From positions 1-13,238 of the forward strand of contig JAZMZV010000008.1 of the NCBI GenBank assembly GCA_045586185.1: 13,238 nucleotides of DNA. The letters are read 5' to 3'. Origin of the DNA: RUG11551 sp045586185. GTDB taxonomy: Bacteria; Planctomycetota; Planctomycetia; Pirellulales; Thermoguttaceae. Shown here in pieces: positions 7,627-13,238 of the stretch; within the stretch, counting starts at the first letter, position 1, and each line of letters starts with the position of its first letter. The position numbers were made by a program, and so were the translations under genes. The notes under the pieces were generated by a model, which saw only the letters and a program-made list of their open reading frames with translations, ran no database searches and was not told the origin of the DNA.

Positions 7627-8382
7627 ATGTCAAAAACAGCAATTATTACCGGCGCGTCCAGCGGAATTGGACGCTCGTTTGCCCGTCGCCTTGCGGCGGA
7701 GGGATACAATATGATTCTGGTCGCTCGACGCGAGAGTTTGCTCAACGAAGTCAAAGAGGAGCTGGAATCGCAGTTCAACGTCAGCGCGGAGGTCTTTCTG
7801 GCGGATTTAAGCCAGTTGGACGACATTCGACGTCTGGAAGAGAAAATCGCCCAGACGCCCGATTTGGAATTTCTTATCAACTCTGCAGGATACGGCGGGG
7901 GATGGGACGTCCGCTATCCTGACGTCGATCCGGATTTTACAACCGGCATGATTACCGTCCACTGCATTGCGACCGTTCGCCTTTCCCGCGCTGCGGCGGA
8001 GGTCATGAAAGCCAACGGTAAGGGATACATTATTAATTTGGCGTCCTGTGCGGCGTTTGGATCGTATCCCGGCGCGGCGAACTACACGTCAACCAAACAG
8101 TTTATTCTATCGTTTACCCGAAATCTCGCCTGGGATTTGGCGAAGACGGGCGTTCGCGCTCAGGCGCTTTGCCCCGGCTACGTCAAGACGGACTTCTACA
8201 CAACCAAAGAAATGCTTCCCGCTACGGAAAGCTACAAAAAGATTCCTGGATTCATGTGGCTGGACCTCGAATGGCTCACGAAGAAATCTCTGGAGACGAT
8301 TAAAAAGCATCCCAGAAAAGTCGTTTACGTCCCCTCGTTGAGGTACAAGTTCTTCACCTGGCTGATGAAGAAGTTTTTCTAG
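7627..8382 (+). CDS. short-chain dehydrogenase/reductase
   Basis: NAD(P)-dependent oxidoreductase of the classical SDR family, 251 residues, substrate unknown. It has the nucleotide-binding motif TGASSGIG (8-15), the D60-L61 adenine-contact pair, NSAG (85-88), catalytic S140, and Y153 with K157 (YTSTK). Arginines after the second strand (R34, R35) suggest NADP preference. The position after the fourth helix that normally holds a structural or catalytic Asn reads H112, an unusual change. Overall pattern and length resemble the YqjQ/DltE-like SDR group. The last 15 residues are basic and aromatic (FFTWLMKKFF) and may touch membrane. The start ATG has no ribosome binding site and lies eight bases after a heptamer repeat arm. 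It is followed 24 bp later by the radical SAM gene, so it may belong to the same transcript. Confidence 0.9.
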   Translation: MSKTAIITGASSGIGRSFARRLAAEGYNMILVARRESLLNEVKEELESQFNVSAEVFLADLSQLDDIRRLEEKIAQTPDLEFLINSAGYGGGWDVRYPDVDPDFTTGMITVHCIATVRLSRAAAEVMKANGKGYIINLASCAAFGSYPGAANYTSTKQFILSFTRNLAWDLAKTGVRAQALCPGYVKTDFYTTKEMLPATESYKKIPGFMWLDLEWLTKKSLETIKKHPRKVVYVPSLRYKFFTWLMKKFF

Positions 8383-8406
8383 TTGATCGCAACCCCCATT
8401 TTTCCC

Positions 8407-9033
8407 ATGACAATCATACGCATTGCCCGATATTCGTTACGCTGTTCGACCCTCGGACCGGGAGTTCGGGGCGTCGTTTGGGTGCAGGGATGCTCTCAGC
8501 GATGTCCGGGCTGTACGTCTCCGGAAATGCGAGACTATAACGGCGGAATCGAGATGGACGTCCAGGAACTGGCGGAGAAGTTCGACGCCTCGCCTGATCT
8601 GGAGGGATTCACCTTTAGCGGCGGCGAGCCGATGGATCAGGCAGAAGCTCTGACGGAGTTGATTGAAGAACTCCGTCGCCGCAGGGGCGATAATCCTTCG
8701 TTTATGAGCTATACAGGATATATTTTTGAAGAACTACAAAAAAATTGGTTACAATCCCAGCAAAGATTCGTTTCTAATATTGATATCCTGATTGACGGTC
8801 CGTTTATTGAGTCCCAATACGCCAACCTGCTTTGGCGCGGGTCAGCCAACCAACGGGTTTACTTTTTAACCCCGCGATACAAGGATTGGGAAAGTCGAAT
8901 CAACGAGCCGGGGCAGGGGTTGGAATTCGAGTTTGACGAAAACGGCGTTATTCAGTGGGCGGGAATTCCTCCTTTGAATTTTAAGGAAAATTTCCAAAAA
9001 TTGATGGAACTGCAGGGCGTCAAGATTGAGTAG
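8407..9033 (+). CDS. activase-type radical SAM protein (NrdG-like, 4Fe-4S single cluster)
   Basis: Predicted to bind a [4Fe-4S] cluster and S-adenosylmethionine and to generate a 5'-deoxyadenosyl radical. The 208 residues contain the cluster motif C29-x3-C33-x2-C36 (GCSQRCPGC) and the SAM-contact motif SGGEP (71-75). Size and N-terminal pattern match the compact activases of glycyl radical enzymes (NrdG, COG0602). However, no glycyl radical enzyme is visible nearby; the next genes encode a coiled-coil membrane protein and an AAA+ ATPase. It could activate a distant enzyme or act on an operon partner. I chose ATG 8407 rather than TTG 8383 because the eight added residues have no family counterpart. 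A 15-base palindrome directly follows the stop (9034-9048) without a T-run, so it is a poor terminator candidate. Confidence 0.85.
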   Translation: MTIIRIARYSLRCSTLGPGVRGVVWVQGCSQRCPGCTSPEMRDYNGGIEMDVQELAEKFDASPDLEGFTFSGGEPMDQAEALTELIEELRRRRGDNPSFMSYTGYIFEELQKNWLQSQQRFVSNIDILIDGPFIESQYANLLWRGSANQRVYFLTPRYKDWESRINEPGQGLEFEFDENGVIQWAGIPPLNFKENFQKLMELQGVKIE

Positions 9034-9099
9034 TTGGGAATTTCCCAAAAGCGCTGTTTCAACAACGAGTTTTTTTCACAATCAACAATTTAACGAACT

Positions 9100-10719
9100 A
9101 TGAGCGGTAGCAAAAATACAACAACGTCAGTCGGCGATGGCGGCGGCGAAGTAATTGGCGCAGCAATTCTGGCTGCTTTAGCGGTCCCAGTCGGCGCGGC
9201 GGTTTTAACGTATTATGCAGGCAAGGTTCTGGTAAAAGGAACAATTGCCGGCGGGAAATTAGCTGCTAAAGGCGTCGAACGTTATCAGGAATACCAGCGC
9301 CAACAAAATGAAATCCGGTTACAGCGTCTGGAGAATCGCCGCGTTGAAGAGTGCAATAAACTGCGTTCTCAAATGAATCAGGCGACCCAGTACTGCAATC
9401 AGGTTTCACGGCTGCCGTTTATGAACGATAATTGGGCGACGCGCGCCATTGATAACGTTAATCAAATTGTTTCCCAGTTCAGCTCGAACCTGTCATTGGA
9501 AAAAGCCCTCGAATTGAATCAAAGTTTGGACAAGGCTGTCAAAGCGATTGTATCGCGTCAAAACGCAGCGGTCAGTTCTCAGCAGGAACGAACGGAATTG
9601 CTGACCCAAATGGAGCAGACTCGAAGGATGATTCAATCGCAGTCCGACGTTCCATCAGAGCCGGAACTGGCTAAACTGAATGAGTTTCAAAACCGCATTA
9701 ACTCATCAACATTAGAGACGTTCCCTGTAATTAAAGCTGATGTTTCCAACTGGACAATAGATTTAATGAACAGAATCAAATCTGTCCAGGAGATCGTGAA
9801 AGTCAGAAGCGTTATCAATTCGCTGTGGAATTCGCTGCCAGTCAGTCCTGAATTGGCTAAAAAATACGATCCTGTCGGCTACTCCGAGCTGAAGAGAATC
9901 GAATCGTTTATTCTTTCCGCGTCGCAAACGGGAGCGTTGTCACGATTCCAAAGCTCTTTTGAACAGCATCTCGCCGCAGTTAAAGCGGGAATGCGTCAGG
10001 AAGCGGAACTGGAAGCGGAAAGAGAAGTGAATCGCAGAAAGTTTGAACCTAAACTCGATGAACTGACTCAACGGCTGGAATTGGCAGACAACGAAATCGT
10101 CAACCGATGGTCAGGCAACGTTTTGTCCAACCTGAGACGAACGCTTGAAGCCTTTAAGACAAACCTTGCTCAAGGATTGTTTCAAACGATGGAATCCGAC
10201 ATGGAGTCATGGAACGAAACCTATACCAACATGCTCACTCAAGCCGGACTCAAACAGCAGGCTGAAGAACGACGACAATATCTTGTTGAGGCTTTGAAAA
10301 CCGAACTGCCCAAGCTGGGATTTGACATTCAGTCTCTTTCCAGCAAGTCTGACGCTGCGTCAGACACGGTTATTAAAGTCGTTCCTCATACTCAAGATAC
10401 CGGACAGCGAAGACGAATTACCATTACCGTTCCTCAAGCCGCTAATGAACCCGTTAATTATAAATTTGACGGATACGACGTCAAACACAATCGGATTGAA
10501 GGTCGCCCAGTTGTGGAAAACGACACCGGAAAACAGACCGTCATGGACATTGCCGCCGCGCTCAAACCGTACGGTATTTTAATGTCTGATCCCGATTGGG
10601 GCGGAAACCCTGACAAGATTCGCAAAAACGCTGACAGTCTTCCCGACGACAACAATCCGGCGGAAGAACTGGAACGGACGCAGTCGGCAGGACAACGCCG
10701 CGCTCTGGATCTGGATTAA
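9100..10719 (+). CDS. membrane-anchored coiled-coil protein of unknown function
   Basis: 539 residues, not recognised as a named family. A Gly/Ser/Thr-rich start is followed by a hydrophobic segment (about 17-46, rich in Ala, Val and Leu), one long or hairpin membrane segment. Residues about 58-400 are charged, Gln/Glu/Arg-rich and predicted helical, with likely coiled coils (about 60-95, 150-190 and 315-400). A distinct C-terminal module (about 392-500) alternates beta-like stretches (TVIKVVP, RRITITVP, VNYKFDGYD) and a helix (MDIAAALKPYGI). The tail is acidic and polar. The module's pattern is loosely like the small DUF2997-type domains that accompany Ycf46-type AAA ATPases, but this is from memory and weak. 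The ATPase gene follows 45 bp later, suggesting that this protein anchors or recruits the motor. The start ATG has no ribosome binding site. Confidence 0.75.
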   Translation: MSGSKNTTTSVGDGGGEVIGAAILAALAVPVGAAVLTYYAGKVLVKGTIAGGKLAAKGVERYQEYQRQQNEIRLQRLENRRVEECNKLRSQMNQATQYCNQVSRLPFMNDNWATRAIDNVNQIVSQFSSNLSLEKALELNQSLDKAVKAIVSRQNAAVSSQQERTELLTQMEQTRRMIQSQSDVPSEPELAKLNEFQNRINSSTLETFPVIKADVSNWTIDLMNRIKSVQEIVKVRSVINSLWNSLPVSPELAKKYDPVGYSELKRIESFILSASQTGALSRFQSSFEQHLAAVKAGMRQEAELEAEREVNRRKFEPKLDELTQRLELADNEIVNRWSGNVLSNLRRTLEAFKTNLAQGLFQTMESDMESWNETYTNMLTQAGLKQQAEERRQYLVEALKTELPKLGFDIQSLSSKSDAASDTVIKVVPHTQDTGQRRRITITVPQAANEPVNYKFDGYDVKHNRIEGRPVVENDTGKQTVMDIAAALKPYGILMSDPDWGGNPDKIRKNADSLPDDNNPAEELERTQSAGQRRALDLD

Positions 10720-10764
10720 CTTTGTTCATTCCCAAAATCACCACATTATTAATTTGAAAAAGCC

Positions 10765-12585
10765 ATGCAAAGTGAATGGATGACAGAACTGGATAAACAG
10801 CTTCGTCGAGGCAAACACGTTTTGCTCTACGGGAACGTTGAAGATCGTTATGAACATAAAGAAGGATACGATCCGCTGAACGAATGTTTGGACTCGTACT
10901 TTCACGATCGAGGATATTTAGGCGTAATTCATTACGATATTGCAGAAAAAGGACGCATCTTTCCGGAATCTGCAGCGAATCTTTTTCGCGCCGTTGATAA
11001 CGTTGAAAACATTCGTCGGCATCTTATCAGTCAGAAAGACAATCCTGTTGCGGTTGTGTTCGAATATTCAGACCGCATGTCCGGCAACCCGCAGCAGCAA
11101 TCCGAGGCGGAACGCAAAGAACTGATTCTCCTGAAAAAGACGTTTACCGAGGCTCAGCGCATAGCCCCTGAAAAGCTCAAAGAAAACAGCGAACTGCCAA
11201 TTGAAGAGCTTGCCGGGCGCCGCAACTGCATGATTTTCATCGCGTCGTCTTTGCAGGCGCTGCCGTCCTGGTTCTATCAGGATCACCCAGCGTTGGCGCT
11301 TATTCGCATTCCGCGGCCTGAAGCGCAGCAGCGTGAAGAGTTTATTACACTCAATTTCGACAAGTTTGTAAAGGAAGACGTCAGCGAATCGGAAAAGAAG
11401 GCGATTCGTCAGGCGTTTATTGACAATACAGAAGATTTGACCATTTCCGACATGATTTCCATTTCTCGAACCGCCAAAAGCGAACATCGGTTCTGCAGCA
11501 GCGTTCAGGAAATGAAAGATCTGATTTTCTATTATCGATACGGCGCCATGGACGACCCGTGGGAGGAATTCAATCGGGAAAAGATTCGCGACGCCTATAT
11601 GGAAATCTCCAAGCGGGTTATCGGTCAGGACAACGCCGTCAGCCGAATCGTCAACATGCTCAAGCTGGCAAACGTTGGCATTACCATGTCGCCGTCTTCC
11701 GGTTCCGGAGGCGGAAAGCCAAAGGGCGTTTTCTTCTTTGTTGGACCAACGGGCGTTGGAAAAACTGAACTGGCAAAGGCTTTGGCGCAGCAGATTTTTG
11801 GAGACGAAAACCGCATGCACCGATTCGACATGAGCGAATACGCTGAAAAGCACGCGGCAGAAAAGCTCACCGGTTCTCCTCCGGGTTACGTTGGGTACGA
11901 AGAAGGCGGTCAGCTGACAAACTACGTTCGCGAAAATCCGTTCAGCATCCTTCTGTTTGACGAAATCGAAAAAGCCAACGGCGCGGTTTTGGATAAATTC
12001 CTTCAGATCCTCGAAGACGGTCGTCTGACTGACGGCAAAGGTTTGACGGTTTACTTTAACCAGTCGATTATTATTTTCACCAGCAATATCGGAGCGGAAT
12101 CTTTGCTCAATATTGAGGGCATGGACAAAATTTCAGATGAATCGCCCGCTTACGAAGACGTTCGCCGACACTTTTATTCAGAAGTTCAAAAGCATTTTGT
12201 CGAGACGCTGGGGCGTCCGGAAATATTCAACCGACTTGGCAACAATATTTTGGGATTTGACCTTCTGCGTCCAACGCACATCAAGGGCATCTTCAAAAAA
12301 TTCATGAATAATCTGGAGAAGTCCGCAGGCAGTCACGGTTATAAGTTGGCATATAAAACCGCCGACGGCTCCGTAACAGAGAAGTCCGAAGAATCGACGC
12401 TGTGTCAATGGATTATCGAAATCATGAAACAGCGAGGCAATCTGCTTTACGGCGGACGACGCATTCGCGTTCAAATGGAAGAGAATATTGAACAGCCTCT
12501 TGCCGGCTGGGTTTTCGATAACGCTCCGGCAGCAGGAACAACTTTGACGCTGGGTTTCAAAGACAATAAACTGACGATTGATTAA
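10765..12585 (+). CDS. two-module AAA+ ATPase: degenerate N-terminal module, ClpB-like active module
   Basis: 606 residues. The C-terminal module (about 270-606) carries all parts of a Clp/HSP100 second ATPase domain: IGQDNAV entry motif (286-292), Walker A GPTGVGKTE (327-335), pore loop GSPPGYVGYEEGG (370-382), Walker B LLFDEIEKA (396-404), sensor 1 TSNIG (439-443), arginine-finger region RPEIFNRLG (484-492) and sensor 2 GGRRIR (563-568). The first 260 residues are not a Clp N-domain. They look like a second AAA fold that has lost its Walker A (LLYGNVEDR at 20-28 in its place), with a Walker-B-like strand (VAVVFEYSD, 95-103), a sensor-1-like strand (MIFIASSLQALP) and a lid-like end (LTISDMISISR). 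No ClpP-binding loop is apparent. Likely a remodelling or unfolding motor working with the coiled-coil protein encoded just upstream. ClpA or ClpB proper is excluded by size and layout. Confidence 0.88.
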   Translation: MQSEWMTELDKQLRRGKHVLLYGNVEDRYEHKEGYDPLNECLDSYFHDRGYLGVIHYDIAEKGRIFPESAANLFRAVDNVENIRRHLISQKDNPVAVVFEYSDRMSGNPQQQSEAERKELILLKKTFTEAQRIAPEKLKENSELPIEELAGRRNCMIFIASSLQALPSWFYQDHPALALIRIPRPEAQQREEFITLNFDKFVKEDVSESEKKAIRQAFIDNTEDLTISDMISISRTAKSEHRFCSSVQEMKDLIFYYRYGAMDDPWEEFNREKIRDAYMEISKRVIGQDNAVSRIVNMLKLANVGITMSPSSGSGGGKPKGVFFFVGPTGVGKTELAKALAQQIFGDENRMHRFDMSEYAEKHAAEKLTGSPPGYVGYEEGGQLTNYVRENPFSILLFDEIEKANGAVLDKFLQILEDGRLTDGKGLTVYFNQSIIIFTSNIGAESLLNIEGMDKISDESPAYEDVRRHFYSEVQKHFVETLGRPEIFNRLGNNILGFDLLRPTHIKGIFKKFMNNLEKSAGSHGYKLAYKTADGSVTEKSEESTLCQWIIEIMKQRGNLLYGGRRIRVQMEENIEQPLAGWVFDNAPAAGTTLTLGFKDNKLTID

Positions 12586-12654
12586 TAGTTAAATACATAA
12601 CGCTTCGGAATTTGAACAGTTTTGACGCTTTGTATTTTTCATAGACTTGATATT

Positions 12655-13238
12655 ATGGCAACATTAACAACGCTAAAGTTTCCCTCCGGCAGACAATTGA
12701 GGAAAATTACTATAATAAAGTCATTTTCAAAACAGGCCTTTTATACTGCCGAGGAACGCATAACGGAAACTGTCGATGAATTCAGCTCGCCAAAAGAAAT
12801 CGTTCGTTCTGTTTGGCTGGTTCTTTCCAATCAGACGGATCGGGAAACGTTTCAATTATGGAAAGACTGGTCGCTTAACGTCAAAAATTATTTTGGCGTA
12901 GAGTGCAAGGAAGTTGCAATTATTAACAACCTTCTGGCGGCTGTTTTAACGTTGAACGACGCCGAGCTGATGGACAGATTCCCCTCATCAAAGGGCGAAT
13001 CGTTTGTCTCCGCTCTGTGCGACATGGCTATCCGACTTGATAATTGCGGTTTCATTTATAATAACTGGAGCTGGTCAAACATTGTTCAAGTTGGCGACAG
13101 CTGGAAGTTATTGCCAACGCTCTCCATGGAGAGGACGTCAGAACCAAATCCCAGACTTGCATTGTCTCGATTGGGAAAATGGCTTTTGAACATGAATTGT
13201 TCAGTTTTAAAAACTCAACCTGCTAATTCGATTGTTAA
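12655..13238 (+). CDS. unrecognised protein, partial, possible degenerate kinase-like fold
   Basis: Open from ATG 12655 to the right edge, giving 194 visible residues with no stop. It lies 69 bp after the ATPase gene on the same strand. No family was recognised with confidence. The stretch at about 120-153 (a helix, then GFIYNNWSWSNIV, then VGDSWKLLP) follows the layout of a protein-kinase catalytic loop: a helix ending in xxG[FI], a loop with a terminal Asn, then a strand before the DFG site. The His and Asp of HRD and the DFG itself are absent. The N-terminus (KITIIKSFSKQAFYTAEE, about 17-34) could be a degenerate glycine-rich loop. If this holds, it is a pseudokinase. It could also be an unrelated helical protein. 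Trp and Asn content is high. The start has no ribosome binding site, like its neighbours. Confidence 0.6.
   Translation, partial: MATLTTLKFPSGRQLRKITIIKSFSKQAFYTAEERITETVDEFSSPKEIVRSVWLVLSNQTDRETFQLWKDWSLNVKNYFGVECKEVAIINNLLAAVLTLNDAELMDRFPSSKGESFVSALCDMAIRLDNCGFIYNNWSWSNIVQVGDSWKLLPTLSMERTSEPNPRLALSRLGKWLLNMNCSVLKTQPANSIV

Noticed and set aside
8383..8406. Upstream TTG start for the radical SAM gene
   Set aside because: It begins directly after the SDR stop and adds eight residues of no visible value; ATG 8407 fits the family start.
9034..9048. Terminator after the radical SAM gene
   Set aside because: A short 7-bp-arm palindrome with a one-base centre and no T-run next to it; it cannot form a normal terminator hairpin.
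10765..12585. ClpA or ClpB chaperone
   Set aside because: Too short and lacking the Clp N-domain, an active first ATPase module and the ClpB middle domain; only the second module matches.

Overview
The window reads as a chromosomal segment of an anaerobic, probably gut- or sediment-associated bacterium. Three things suggest the Planctomycetota-Verrucomicrobiota-Chlamydiota group: a Chlamydia-Pmp-like surface protein, many start codons without a Shine-Dalgarno sequence, and a fermentative NAD-linked [FeFe]-hydrogenase. No rRNA or other taxonomic marker is present, so this placement is inference.

Layout. Positions 1-1886 (minus) hold the 5' part of a large secreted or surface protein with GGAI/FxxN repeats. 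Its reading frame is broken, as sequenced, by a run of ten C directly before the signal peptide. Positions 1887-2471 are non-coding and hold the surface gene's promoter, a chain of perfect hairpins and a strong, symmetrical terminator. Positions 2472-7074 (minus) carry three genes transcribed in the order hydC, hydB, hydA. They encode a complete NAD-linked, probably electron-bifurcating [FeFe]-hydrogenase, with a good promoter near 7137-7166. Positions 7075-7626 are a divergent intergenic region. It contains a 7-bp tandem repeat (AGTTGCG) and its reverse complement, flanking about 120 bp and ending eight bases before the next start codon.

Positions 7627 to the right edge (plus) hold five closely spaced genes: a short-chain dehydrogenase, an activase-type radical SAM protein, a membrane-anchored coiled-coil protein, a two-module AAA+ ATPase (degenerate first module, intact ClpB-like second module) and a partial protein that may be a degenerate kinase. 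The last four look like one functional unit of unknown purpose and are the best candidate here for an undescribed system.

How the genes work together. HydABC would couple NADH plus reduced ferredoxin to H2 formation, or the reverse. The surface gene looks phase-variable: one more C (or two fewer) in the tract joins the start codon and ribosome binding site to the signal peptide frame. The ATPase operon resembles machines in which a ClpB-like motor remodels a partner held at the membrane by a coiled-coil protein. The radical SAM and kinase-like proteins would be modifying or regulatory parts, but no target is visible.
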